A stretch of DNA of 64,000 bases, taken from CAYGBM01 sp964348225 (GTDB taxonomy: Bacteria; Patescibacteriota; Minisyncoccia; Minisyncoccales; CG1-02-41-26). The notes below the pieces were generated by a model, which made no database searches, was not told where the DNA came from, and was given only the letters and a program-made list of their open reading frames with translations. Of the stretch, positions 7,069 through 15,158 are shown one piece after another (within the stretch, counting starts at the first letter, position 1; every line of letters begins with the position of its first letter). Made by a program: the position numbers and the translations under genes. The stretch is from positions 1 to 64,000 of the forward strand of contig CAYGBM010000035.1 in NCBI GenBank assembly GCA_964348225.1, given 5' to 3'.

Positions 7069-7986
7069 CTACAAAAGCTTTGTGATGATAAATCCGATGA
7101 TAGAGAACAAGGCAATAGGGGGGAGGGCTGGCATAGGTTTTCGTTCTTTTTGAAAAAAGAAGATTAAAAAGCCAGCAAAAAGACCAAGCAAAGAGAAGCC
7201 AGCTACGATTATAGCGTCAACCAGCCCCGCTGAGATTAAAGAGGCAGCGAAAATCAAGGGGAAAACCACATCGCCTCCGCCCAGAATCAGAAATCTGCCA
7301 CCAGGTCTAACCTTCTTTATATTAGCTGTGAAGTCAGAAATTTTTTGAGGAATAACAAAACCTAGTATTGCGCCAGACCCCATCATCTCCTTTGCTATTT
7401 TAACCATATGTTTTGTTTTGTAAACAGCAATAAAATCGTAAATAGAAAGAAGCACCAACAGCAAAGCTACAGCCTCTGGCTGCAATCGCAAGCCCAAACC
7501 TGCCCCGATGCCCGCTGTTGCGCAAATAAAGGCTATGTTGTGAACTATTAACGATGGTTTTGCCAACAGAGCAATAATCAAAATAGCAACCAAGGGAAAG
7601 GCGAAATAGTCGCCCAACCACAGCTCAAAGAAGAAAAGGTTGCCAAAAGCAATGGCTAAGAAAAAAATGACCTTCAAAAATATCTTCTTGCCTTTTTTGA
7701 AGCGAAAAAAATAAACTACAGCCAGAATTGCAACAGTGGCTATGAAGAAATAGAAAAGAAACTGCCAAACAGGAACTGAGGGAGGAGGATAAGGGATTTC
7801 CCGAAGCTCAAAAATTTCTTTCAGCCTCAAAGCTGCGAGAATCCCCAACCCCAGCCCCAGGGAGAACAAAAAAGCCTCAAAGCCAAAAAATCTCAAGGGA
7901 TGAGAAAAAGAAACCCCCTGTTTCAACGTTGTTATATTAGAAGAATTATTTAGTTTTTGCTTTTCTTTTTCTTTGTTTTCTGGCAT
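7069..7986 (-). CDS. Presenilin-like intramembrane aspartyl protease (A22 family)
   Basis: 305 residues with about nine hydrophobic helices. The three hallmarks of presenilin/signal-peptide-peptidase proteases are present in order: SIYDFIAVY (YD motif, first catalytic Asp), ILGGGDVVFP (GxGD motif, second Asp) and MPALPPIALF (PAL motif). Such enzymes cleave within membranes; archaeal and CPR homologues (PSH) have unknown substrates. Type IV prepilin peptidases are also GxGD aspartyl proteases, so processing of pilins or signal peptides is a possible role, but this protein lacks the prepilin peptidase motifs. The gene overlaps none of its neighbours and is five bases from the small membrane protein downstream. 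Confidence 0.88.
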   Translation of the reverse strand: MPENKEKEKQKLNNSSNITTLKQGVSFSHPLRFFGFEAFLFSLGLGLGILAALRLKEIFELREIPYPPPSVPVWQFLFYFFIATVAILAVVYFFRFKKGKKIFLKVIFFLAIAFGNLFFFELWLGDYFAFPLVAILIIALLAKPSLIVHNIAFICATAGIGAGLGLRLQPEAVALLLVLLSIYDFIAVYKTKHMVKIAKEMMGSGAILGFVIPQKISDFTANIKKVRPGGRFLILGGGDVVFPLIFAASLISAGLVDAIIVAGFSLLGLFAGFLIFFFQKERKPMPALPPIALFSIIGFIITKLL

Positions 7987-8082
7987 AAAAGCCTGGTCTT
8001 TAAAACTGATTTATATCTAAAAGGGCTGGAGATTCGGTAAGCAGTTTTTCCTTTACCTGCCCTTTTTGATGAATACTTTTTC

Positions 8083-8116
8083 ACCCCCACACCACAACTT
8101 CGTTTGGTGTGGGGGT
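8083..8116. repeat. Intergenic copy of the CCCCACACCA palindrome family
   Basis: Arms ACCCCCACACCA (8083-8094) and TGGTGTGGGGGT (8105-8116) with a 10-base centre. Read on the minus strand the centre is almost identical to that of the copy at 41597. It lies between the protease gene and the LDT-carboxypeptidase gene. No T-run follows it on the minus strand, so a terminator role is unlikely. Confidence 0.9.
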
Positions 8117-8157
8117 TCATTCTCTATTTTAGCCTCTATTCCTTATACAAAGCAAGA

Positions 8158-9582
8158 TCATAAGCTACCTGCTGTTTGTTGCTGGGGAAAATAATTCTTT
8201 TGGAGCCAAATGTAAATCCTTTGGGTATCCAGCTTGCTATTTTGAGAACCCAAAAGAATAATTGCTATGTTCCTTTCTTTTGCATCTTTATCCTTTAAGC
8301 GAAATATAAAGAGGGCGGTGTCGCGGGAGGTTTTGATAAAACCTGTTTTCCCGCCAACAAATGTTTCATCATTAATAAAGATATTCTTGTTCCATAATTC
8401 CTCAAGATCAAAATCTATTGATCCAAAGCTATCAACTTTATTTCCTTTAGTAATTTCCAAAAGGGGAGGACGATTATTGAGGATGTATCTTGCTAAATAA
8501 AATAAATCTTGGGCTGTTGAAATGTTCTTTGGGTTGTAGCCTGAAGGATCAGCAAAGAGAGTGTTTTGCATTAAAATCGCTTTGGCTTTTTCCTGCATCA
8601 GCTTGAGAGTATTTGCCCTGCCCAAGAAATAACTAAGGGCTTCAGCTGCATCATTAGAAGATTCAATCAAAAGAGGATAAAACAATTCAACCACCCTGAA
8701 TCTTTTACCTTTTGCCAAGCCTTTGGTTGCTCCATAAGCTGCAAGCATCTTTTCAGTAATCAAAATAGATTTTCTCAAGTCCACGTTCTCTGCCACCACA
8801 ACAGCTGTCATCAGCTTGGTCAAGGAGGCAATCTGTAATTGTTTTTTGGGCTCTTTTTCAGCAAGAACAAAACCTGAATCCAAATCAGCAACCAAGCAAC
8901 TAGTGGCTGAAAGCTGTGGGAACGGAGTTGGGGTTGAGGTTGCATATTGATAAGCATCGTTTAGTTTATCAATTACCAAAACAGGCATTGCAATTTCTGT
9001 CATCTCATAAATATCTTTGGCGTCTTCATCTTTTATGCGCAAACATCCGCCTGAATTACCAGACACAAACTTTCCTCCGCCCGGATAATAAGGTTCTCCG
9101 TGGATATAGTACTTGCCGTAGAATTTCAAAGCATAGGGCAAATAAACATTAGCTACAACCGAGAAACTGCTTGTATAACCAGCCTCAATTTCATAAAGAC
9201 CAGCTGCTGTACCTCCCCAGTCTTGAGGGTCGCCCTTGAGCAGAATTTTTGCCTCTTTTTCCACACTGCCCTTTTTATAAAGCCGCATTTCCATTTGTTC
9301 AAGATTTATTTCCAGAAAATCGGTTTGAGTGAGCAAAAAATCATCCTTTATTTTAGAAAAATCTTCCAAATAATAGGGTATGAAATTCTCTGTTTCCTTA
9401 CTTGAAGAAGCGTTTGTTTCCTCAGAAACAAGTTTGGGCTCCAAGATCATGGCTGGCTGGTAGGGAATATCAACGATAGGGATACTTGAGAACAAGCTGG
9501 TTGCTATGCAAAAACCAATTGCAATTAAAATGGCAACAAAAAGAAAATACCCAAAGAATAATCTGTTATTGTCTTGCTCCAT
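8158..9582 (-). CDS. Membrane-anchored fusion of L,D-transpeptidase and D-Ala-D-Ala carboxypeptidase
   Basis: From ATG 9582 the protein has 474 residues; an upstream in-frame start would overlap metK. An N-terminal helix (about residues 10-32) anchors it outside the cell membrane. An L,D-transpeptidase (YkuD) domain follows with YIHGEPYYP and SGNSGGCLRI, the HG...S.GC.R catalytic pattern around residues 160-185. The C-terminal half is an S11 penicillin-binding carboxypeptidase with IASLTKLMT (SxxK), ESSNDAAEAL (SxN) and GGKTGFIKTS (KTG). One chain would therefore trim pentapeptides to tetrapeptides and form or edit 3-3 cross-links. Two enzymes usually made separately are joined here. It follows metK by 16 bases. 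Confidence 0.9.
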   Translation of the reverse strand: MEQDNNRLFFGYFLFVAILIAIGFCIATSLFSSIPIVDIPYQPAMILEPKLVSEETNASSSKETENFIPYYLEDFSKIKDDFLLTQTDFLEINLEQMEMRLYKKGSVEKEAKILLKGDPQDWGGTAAGLYEIEAGYTSSFSVVANVYLPYALKFYGKYYIHGEPYYPGGGKFVSGNSGGCLRIKDEDAKDIYEMTEIAMPVLVIDKLNDAYQYATSTPTPFPQLSATSCLVADLDSGFVLAEKEPKKQLQIASLTKLMTAVVVAENVDLRKSILITEKMLAAYGATKGLAKGKRFRVVELFYPLLIESSNDAAEALSYFLGRANTLKLMQEKAKAILMQNTLFADPSGYNPKNISTAQDLFYLARYILNNRPPLLEITKGNKVDSFGSIDFDLEELWNKNIFINDETFVGGKTGFIKTSRDTALFIFRLKDKDAKERNIAIILLGSQNSKLDTQRIYIWLQKNYFPQQQTAGSL

Positions 9583-9598
9583 AAAAAGAGAGTGGTGT

Positions 9599-10753
9599 CT
9601 AATTTGATAATTTAGCAAGTAATTCTTCTGCCTTGTCTTTCTTTTCCCAGGTGAACTCTGGCTCTTCTCTGCCAAAGTGGCCGTAACAGGCGGTTTTTCG
9701 GTAAATAGGACGCAAAAGGTCTAACTGCTGGATAATGCCCCCTGGTGATAAATCAAAGACCTGGGGGATAATTTCAACTAACTTGTGCTCTGGAATTTTG
9801 CCAGTGCCAAAAGTATCAACGCTAATTTCCAAAGGCTCTGTACCGCCAATCACATAAGAAAACCGCATCAAGCACTTTTCAGCCAAATCAGCTGCCACAA
9901 TGTTCTTAGCAATGTAGCGAGCCATATAGGCCCCTGCTCTGTCAACCTTGGTGGGATCTTTCCCGGACATAGCCCCACCACCAACAGGCACAGCTCCTCC
10001 ATAGGTATCAACAACAATTTTACGGCCCGTGGCGCCAGTATCAGCCACTGGACCCCCAATAACAAACCTGCCAGTATTGTTAATGTAGAATTTTGTTTTT
10101 TCGTCTAGATAATCTCCACAAACCGGCTTAATCACATTTTCCTTTATGTCTTGCTGAATCTTTTCTAAAGAAACATCAGGATCGTGCTGGGCACACATAA
10201 CAACAGAGTCTATTCTTTTGGGTTTTTCGTTCTCGTATTCTAGGGTCACCTGCGATTTCCCATCTGGTCTTAAATAATCCATTATTCCTTTTCTCCTTAC
10301 CCTTGCTAACTTTCTTACCAACTTGTGGGCTAGCATGATGGGCAGAGGCATTAGCTCAGGTGTTTCTCTGCAAGCAAAACCAGTCATCATACCTTGATCC
10401 CCAGCCCCCTGTTCTTTAGTGCCCGTGGTTTTCACTCCCTTGGCAATATCTGCTGACTGGCCATGAATAGTGTTGAATATGCCAACTGTCCTGTAATCAA
10501 AACCATATTCTGGTTTATCATAGCCAATGTCTTTTATCACATCTCTCACTAGGTTATTAACATCAACCCAGGTTTGAGTGGTAATTTCACCACCAACAAT
10601 AACATATCCATTACCAACCAGCACCTCGCAAGCCACTCTGCCATACTTGTCGTCTTTTAAAACATCGTCTAGCACAGTATCTGCAATAGCATCTGAAACC
10701 TTGTCAGGATGGCCTTCAGCCACTGATTCGGAAGTAAATAAAAAATTTTTCAT
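9599..10753 (-). CDS. metK: S-adenosylmethionine synthase
   Basis: MetK makes S-adenosylmethionine from methionine and ATP. The protein starts [18 protein letters not shown] with the conserved ATP-binding GHPDK; DQG and KD/Mg-binding segments ([12 protein letters not shown]) and the phosphate loop [19 protein letters not shown] are intact. At 384 residues it has normal bacterial length. I chose ATG 10753 rather than an earlier in-frame start because the family begins here. SAM from this enzyme would feed the radical SAM and methyltransferase genes at the left of the window. A palindrome lies in its leader, but I see no known SAM riboswitch. Confidence 0.97.
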   Translation of the reverse strand: MKNFLFTSESVAEGHPDKVSDAIADTVLDDVLKDDKYGRVACEVLVGNGYVIVGGEITTQTWVDVNNLVRDVIKDIGYDKPEYGFDYRTVGIFNTIHGQSADIAKGVKTTGTKEQGAGDQGMMTGFACRETPELMPLPIMLAHKLVRKLARVRRKGIMDYLRPDGKSQVTLEYENEKPKRIDSVVMCAQHDPDVSLEKIQQDIKENVIKPVCGDYLDEKTKFYINNTGRFVIGGPVADTGATGRKIVVDTYGGAVPVGGGAMSGKDPTKVDRAGAYMARYIAKNIVAADLAEKCLMRFSYVIGGTEPLEISVDTFGTGKIPEHKLVEIIPQVFDLSPGGIIQQLDLLRPIYRKTACYGHFGREEPEFTWEKKDKAEELLAKLSN

Positions 10754-10765
10754 AAAGCTTGCGTC

Positions 10766-10809
10766 CGTCCAGCACAGAGAAGCCTCCGGTTCTCTGCACA
10801 AGTCAGACG
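10766..10809 (-). repeat. Hairpin in the metK leader
   Basis: On the minus strand an inner stem GCAGAGAA/TTCTCTGTGC (two-base bulge) with loop CCGGAGGC is enclosed by CGTC/GACG arms, ending about 12 bases before the metK ATG. It could affect metK expression or simply be one more dispersed palindrome. It does not match SAM-I, SAM-II or SAM-III consensus features that I can recognise. Confidence 0.55.
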
Positions 10810-10817
10810 AATTTTAA

Positions 10818-11963
10818 TTAATTTTTTAAATAAGCACGGCTAAATCTTTTTTGAGCTTCTGTTTTCTCTCGTATTGAAATCTTGCTTTTTTGAATGCCTT
10901 TTTCCACAACATCCAAAAGTCTATCATATTCATCTTGGCTCACAAAAAAGGGTGTGCCATCCTTGCCACCAACTGTAAACGAATATCTTGCTGGGTCTTC
11001 ATAAGATGGTTTTGCCCCATATATTAACTCGCTTACCAAGCTCAAAGCCCGAATGGTTTTTGGCCCAATACCCTTTAGAGCCAAAAGCTGTTCAAAGTTC
11101 TGGGGCTCCTGTGCTTTAGCAAAAAAGATTGTTTTTTCTAATCTTTTTAAATCAAATTTCTCTTCAAGCACTTTGTGCGAATAAAACTCAACATTGTTCA
11201 GCTCCATTTCAGCGAATCCTGGCATTCTTTTCTGCTTTATTAAAGCATTTGTCTTTTCAGAAATCAATCTCATATCTTTTAAAAATGTTTTAGGCTCCTC
11301 TCTGACCAATTCTGTTGAAACGTCTTTGTTCTGTCTGCTTTCCCTAGCAGTTAAATTCAAAGGCTTAACCCTAGCTTGTGAAGCAATGCCAGAGTGAGGT
11401 TCTTCAACAAATTCTTTAATAGCAGGGGAGAACCAATGATAACGTCTTGCTTTTTGAATGTCTTGTCGCATGCCCTGTTGAACTACTGTCCACTGTCCTG
11501 ATTTGCTGAAAATTAAATTGTGGTGATAGATCTGAAATCCGTCTTGAACTAAACTTGAATCTACCTTAGCTGAAATTTTACTTGCATAAACAAGCTTGTC
11601 AATTTTATCCAATGGCCAATGTAAAAACCCTCCCCATTCTTGAATGTGCTGAGGGGTTTTGCGGGAAGTAGCCCCTTTGCCACCACAAACAAAAATCCCA
11701 AGCTGGCTTTCCAACCCCCTGATTCCTTCTTTTACAGCCCCCAAGGTGGTAGTAGTTAGGCCGCTGGAATTCCAGTCAAAGCCAATCACACACCCTAGGC
11801 TTTGAAACCAAGTGGGGTCAGAAAGCCGCTTCAAAACCTCTTCTGGTCCAAATTCCTCAGCAATAGCCAGCATTATGCCCCGCGACAACCTTTTCATCCT
11901 CTCAAAAAGCCACTTAGGACACCTCCCCCAATCCAATGGAACTGTAGCAATACCTGTTCGCAT
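10818..11963 (-). CDS. DUF763 family protein
   Basis: 381 residues matching DUF763 along its length: MRTGIATVPLDWGRCPKWLFERM at the start (positions 1-23), GCVIGFDWNSSGLTTTTLGA, GGKGATSRKTP and a helix-hairpin-helix LLALKGIGPKTIRALSLVSEL near residue 300. The HhH motif suggests DNA or RNA contact. The biochemical function of the family is not known; it occurs in archaea and some bacteria. An in-frame GTG six bases upstream lies inside the palindrome that borders the GIY-YIG gene, so ATG 11963 is preferred. The gene shares the strand of metK. Confidence 0.9.
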   Translation of the reverse strand: MRTGIATVPLDWGRCPKWLFERMKRLSRGIMLAIAEEFGPEEVLKRLSDPTWFQSLGCVIGFDWNSSGLTTTTLGAVKEGIRGLESQLGIFVCGGKGATSRKTPQHIQEWGGFLHWPLDKIDKLVYASKISAKVDSSLVQDGFQIYHHNLIFSKSGQWTVVQQGMRQDIQKARRYHWFSPAIKEFVEEPHSGIASQARVKPLNLTARESRQNKDVSTELVREEPKTFLKDMRLISEKTNALIKQKRMPGFAEMELNNVEFYSHKVLEEKFDLKRLEKTIFFAKAQEPQNFEQLLALKGIGPKTIRALSLVSELIYGAKPSYEDPARYSFTVGGKDGTPFFVSQDEYDRLLDVVEKGIQKSKISIREKTEAQKRFSRAYLKN

Positions 11964-12264
11964 CCCCACACCAAACGAGCTTATGCTTCGAGGCTAAGTT
12001 TAATTCTATTCTTAAGCTGTCTCAAAGCTTTCGCTCGCAGTTTAAGATTATGCTCTCGATGAAAAGCATCTTGTTTTGCCCTGTAAGCTTCATAATAAAT
12101 AAGATGCAATGACTTTCTCAACCTCGTCGATTCAACAAGTCCTAAATTATGTTCTTTAAATCTTTTACGAAGGTCGCTTGTGCATCCAATATATAAGTTA
12201 CCATCCTTTTCACTTTTTAATATATAGACAAAGAACATAATTTAAAGCTCGTTATGGTGTGGGG
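11964..12264. mobile_element. GIY-YIG gene bracketed by the two halves of a palindromic repeat
   Basis: The left end (11964-11982, CCCCACACCAAACGAGCTT) and right end (12245-12264, AAGCTCGTTATGGTGTGGGG) are inverted copies of each other, differing by one inserted base. They match the two arms of the solo palindromes at 8083, 41597 and 51185. Between them sits only the GIY-YIG gene, whose stop codon overlaps the left arm. The unit is 301 bp and behaves in sequence like an element with 19-20-bp terminal inverted repeats. No obvious target-site duplication is seen. Mobility is inferred. Confidence 0.7.
11981..12238 (-). CDS. GIY-YIG nuclease domain protein
   Basis: 85 residues, a bare GIY-YIG domain of the UvrC/YhbQ-like single-domain group. 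FFVYILKSEKDGNLYIGCTSDL carries the two beta strands (VYI and YIG), followed by the conserved Arg in LRKRFKEHN and EHNLK near the end where the metal-binding Glu and Asn lie. The family makes single-strand DNA nicks or cuts. No substrate-recognition domain is present. The stop codon lies in the left arm and the start codon six bases from the right arm of a split palindrome, so gene and repeat form one unit. Confidence 0.88.
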   Translation of the reverse strand: MFFVYILKSEKDGNLYIGCTSDLRKRFKEHNLGLVESTRLRKSLHLIYYEAYRAKQDAFHREHNLKLRAKALRQLKNRIKLSLEA

Positions 12265-12310
12265 ACGCATATGTTTTCTTATGCTCTCTTGTGCTGTGCT
12301 TTTATCCTAA

Positions 12311-12333
12311 CAAAAAACTGGCTCTTAAGCCAG
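12311..12333 (-). terminator. Terminator downstream of the Nif3 operon
   Basis: Read on the minus strand: CTGGCT/AGCCAG stem with a 4-nt loop followed directly by TTTTTTGTT. It lies about 70 bases beyond the stop of the Nif3-like gene. Confidence 0.75.
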
Positions 12334-12359
12334 CTGCACTCTATATGCTTACGTGTTTA

Positions 12360-12398
12360 CCCTGTTAGAAATTTGTAAATTTCTAACGGGGCTTACTA
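12360..12398. repeat. 39-nt palindromic repeat, copy 1 (GTTAGAAATTT)
   Basis: Arms CCCTGTTAGAAATTT and AAATTTCTAACGGGG around a GT centre, followed by CTTACTA. Copy 2 at 35231-35269 is identical apart from one base. Both lie a few bases 3' of a minus-strand gene. The long, nearly loop-less stem would form a cruciform or a very stable mRNA end. Confidence 0.85.
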
Positions 12399-12400
12399 GC

Positions 12401-13345
12401 TCATCTTTCCACTCTAAACAAACCAGAACAGGGGATAATTTCAATGCCCTTTTTCGCAAGTTCGTCCAAGAAAAGATTAATGCCTAAAGAATCAGAAGAC
12501 ATATGGCCTGCAATTACAACATTAATATTAGCTGCCTCCGCCTCTTTTTTGTGTTCCTCTTTCATATGCATAGCAACAATAGTGCCTATGCCAGCTTGCG
12601 CCATTTTCTCATAAATCTTAGGGGTGGGCGAGGTGCCACCAGTAATTTCAGTCATCACAATCTTACCGCACCTATTTTCTTCTTTGCCAACAAAAATCTT
12701 AGGACCTGCCCCAATTTCAGCCGCTTTCCTGTACTCGGGAATATTCCTTAAGATCCTCATTAAATCCTCAAGCCTTTCTACATCTTCACTCTCATCAATC
12801 TTATCCTGTAAGAATTTTGCTGCCAAGTTATCAAAGGGAGTGTGCACGCATACCAGGTTAAACCCAAGCAATTTGGCTGTATCTACTGTTCTTTGATGAT
12901 TAGCTGCATTAACGCCCCTAGCTACCTCTGATATTCTTTCATTCATTAATCTTTCAGCAATATTTATTGGCACACCATATTGACCCAAAACATCAGACTG
13001 CAAAGCCATCACATCAGCCAGGTGGGCCAATCCCTTGCCCAAAGGATGATGAGAGATTACCAGATCAATTTCTCCAAGCTCTTTTGCCAATAAAATCTCA
13101 GCTGGCTCAATATCAATACCAACCAAAACCTTCTTGACGTCTTTATTGTCAGCAATATGAAGAATTCTTGAATCCAAATAAGGATTTTCTAGAGATTCTT
13201 TGTCAAAGTCTTTTTTGGCTTTTTCATCCAATTTTTCATAATTCTTTTTCTTGCGAGCCAAAAACTTCTTAACCCCTTCTTTGCTCCTGAAATCAGCCTC
13301 TATGCCTATTTGAATTGCTAAGTTGAATATTTCTTTTATTGTCAT
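12401..13345 (-). CDS. Nif3-like dinuclear metal centre protein (DUF34)
   Basis: 314 residues. VLVGIDIEPAEILLAKELGEIDLVISHHPLG holds the HH metal ligands, VNAANH and CVHTPFDN more of the site, and TEITGGTSPTPKIY and NVVIAGHMSSDS the C-terminal ligands. The family forms toroidal hexamers with two metal ions. YbgI/Nif3 proteins have been linked to GTP cyclohydrolase-like and other roles without a settled function. An N-terminal extension of about 75 residues with a Lys-rich helical segment is longer than usual. The gene overlaps the preceding small basic protein gene by four bases. Confidence 0.88.
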   Translation of the reverse strand: MTIKEIFNLAIQIGIEADFRSKEGVKKFLARKKKNYEKLDEKAKKDFDKESLENPYLDSRILHIADNKDVKKVLVGIDIEPAEILLAKELGEIDLVISHHPLGKGLAHLADVMALQSDVLGQYGVPINIAERLMNERISEVARGVNAANHQRTVDTAKLLGFNLVCVHTPFDNLAAKFLQDKIDESEDVERLEDLMRILRNIPEYRKAAEIGAGPKIFVGKEENRCGKIVMTEITGGTSPTPKIYEKMAQAGIGTIVAMHMKEEHKKEAEAANINVVIAGHMSSDSLGINLFLDELAKKGIEIIPCSGLFRVER

Positions 13346-13497
13346 TTTTTTTGTTTACCCTTATCTTTATTGTGAAGGTAAAGTTTTTCAATTTCTGCTT
13401 CTTGTTTTTCCAGATCTAAAATTTCCCGTCGAATCCGAGCTTTTTCTTTGCGAATAAATTTTCTCCGGCTCTTGCTGAGCCGTTTTCTTGCTGGCAT
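13342..13497 (-). CDS. Small basic protein of 51 residues
   Basis: An ORF from ATG 13497 to TGA 13342, beginning MPARKRLSKSRRKF and ending KGKQKK. The N-terminal half is Arg/Lys-rich and the middle (REILDLEKQEAEIEKLY) is a clear amphipathic helix. Its stop overlaps the Nif3 start in an ATGA arrangement, which argues for a real, coupled gene. Composition suggests RNA or ribosome binding, but I recognise no family. Confidence 0.6.
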   Translation of the reverse strand: MPARKRLSKSRRKFIRKEKARIRREILDLEKQEAEIEKLYLHNKDKGKQKK

Positions 13498-13577
13498 ATA
13501 GGTAAAACAAAAAAGCATTTAGATTGCTTCTCATAGTATGTTATATATTACCCTTATTTTGCTGTCTGGTCAACCCC

Positions 13578-15077
13578 TTACTCACCCTTGATCACTGCCA
13601 AAGGTACAAGTTTAGCTACTTTTTTGCTGAGCCCGGCATTGTGAACCACCTCAACAACTTCATCAATGTTCTTGTAAGCCAAGGGTGCTTCTTCAGCAAT
13701 GCCCCGCCAAGACCGGCATTTAACAATGATTCCTTTTTTCCTAAGATCGTTTATAACCTCTTTGCCAGAGATTGTTCGGGTGGCAGCCTTTCGCGACATT
13801 GTTCGACCCGCCCCATGAGAGGTTGAGAAAAAAGATTCTTCTCCCTGCTCTGTGCCGACTAAAACATAAGAGGCAGTACCCATGCTTCCTGGAATCAAGA
13901 TAGGCTGGCCTGCTTCCCTATATTTTGCTGGAATTTCAGGATGTTTGGGCGGGAAAGCCCTTGTTGCTCCTTTGCGGTGAACCGCAACCTCGGTTTCTTC
14001 ACCATCAATAACATATTTTTCTTTTTTAATAATATTGTGAGCAACATCATATAAAGCAGTCAAAGAAGCTGCTTTTTCTCCCAACGCTTCTTTCCATGCC
14101 TTACGGATAAAATAAGCTATCATCTGGCGGTTAGCCCAAGCATAGTTGGCGGCTGCTGCCATTGCGGCAAAATATCTCTGCCCTTCTTTCGAGTTAAAAG
14201 GACAGCAAGCAAACTCTCTGTCTGGCACTTTAATTTTATATCTCTGCATCGCTGGAATCATTGTTTTTAAATAATCAGTGCAAACCTGATGCCCAAGCCC
14301 CCTTGAGCCAGTATGAATCATAATTACAACCTGGTCTTTAAACAATCCGAAAGTTTCTGCTATATTTTTGTCAGATATTTCTTCAACTTTTTGAACCTCT
14401 GTGAAGTGATTGCCTGACCCGAGAGTGCCTACCTGGTCTCTGCCCCTCTCCTTTGCCCTGTCGGAAACAGCAGAAGCATCAGCCCAGCCTAGCTTTCCTC
14501 CTCCTTCGCAATTCTCAATATCTTCTTTCTCTCCATATCCTTTCTCCACCAAATGCTCTGCCCCTTTTTTTAAAATCTTATCTATCTGCTCAACGGACAG
14601 CTTTACCTGCCTGCCCCTGCCCAAGCCTGAAGGAACTTTTTCTTGAATTCCATCAGCTAGTTTTTCTAAATAAGGCTTGATATCCGCTTCTTTGCAATTA
14701 GATTTCAACAATTTCATCCCGCAATTCAAATCAAAACCCGCCGCGCCAGGTGAAACAACCCCATCGGAAATTCTTACAGCTCCCACAAATCCAATAGGCA
14801 CGCTGTAGCCTTCATGACAGTCAGGCATAGCTATAGCGTATTTCACAATTCCGGGCAGGGTAGTGCTGTTTATCAGCTGGGGTATTGACCTATCCCGGAA
14901 AATTTCTTCAAGCATCTTTTCTGAAGCATAAATACGGGCTGGCACCCGCATATCAGCCCGGAAGTCTTTTGGAATCTCCCATAAATAATCATTTACCTTG
15001 TTAAACTGCGGCTTTACAGCCCCACCTTCGGTGGGTTTAACAGGGTGAATTTTCCTGAAATCTTTTTTGGAAATCAT
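13578..15077 (-). CDS. rtcB: RNA-splicing ligase RtcB
   Basis: RtcB joins 2',3'-cyclic phosphate or 3'-phosphate RNA ends to 5'-hydroxyl ends using GTP and Mn2+, in tRNA splicing or RNA repair. Key motifs are present: MPDCHEGYSVPIG, AAGFDLNCGMKLL (metal-binding Asp and Cys), GSGNHFTEV, HRKGATRAFPP (His guanylated in the family) and STSHGAGRTMSR. At 499 residues it is of normal length. No archease gene is near. The first 25 residues (IHPVKPTEGGAVKPQ region) precede the usual start of homology (DYLWEIPKDF) and coincide with a strongly structured repeat, so this N-terminal tail is probably repeat-derived. Confidence 0.96.
   Translation of the reverse strand: MISKKDFRKIHPVKPTEGGAVKPQFNKVNDYLWEIPKDFRADMRVPARIYASEKMLEEIFRDRSIPQLINSTTLPGIVKYAIAMPDCHEGYSVPIGFVGAVRISDGVVSPGAAGFDLNCGMKLLKSNCKEADIKPYLEKLADGIQEKVPSGLGRGRQVKLSVEQIDKILKKGAEHLVEKGYGEKEDIENCEGGGKLGWADASAVSDRAKERGRDQVGTLGSGNHFTEVQKVEEISDKNIAETFGLFKDQVVIMIHTGSRGLGHQVCTDYLKTMIPAMQRYKIKVPDREFACCPFNSKEGQRYFAAMAAAANYAWANRQMIAYFIRKAWKEALGEKAASLTALYDVAHNIIKKEKYVIDGEETEVAVHRKGATRAFPPKHPEIPAKYREAGQPILIPGSMGTASYVLVGTEQGEESFFSTSHGAGRTMSRKAATRTISGKEVINDLRKKGIIVKCRSWRGIAEEAPLAYKNIDEVVEVVHNAGLSKKVAKLVPLAVIKGE
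14996..15045. repeat. Three-stem palindromic element at the 5' end of rtcB
   Basis: Outer arms GTTAAAC/GTTTAAC enclose two small hairpins, GGCT-TTAC-AGCC and CCCACC-TTC-GGTGGG, making a three-way-junction shape. It is in frame and encodes the HPVKPTEGGAVKPQFNK tail of RtcB. Its arms include a TGTTAAAC / CAGGG context reminiscent of the CCCTGTTAG palindromes. Confidence 0.65.
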
Positions 15078-15158
15078 ATATGTCTAAGACCCAACATTTA
15101 AATAGTGGGCTCAAAAAACAAAAGCTGAAGCTTAAAAACTAATCCCCATAAAAAGAGG

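Noticed and set aside
9583..9675. Longer N-terminus of the LDT-carboxypeptidase protein
   Set aside because: It would overlap metK by 77 bases and adds a low-complexity basic tail; ATG 9582 lies just after metK.
10754..10817. Known SAM riboswitch before metK
   Set aside because: The leader is only about 60 nt and lacks the core motifs of SAM-I, II or III classes.
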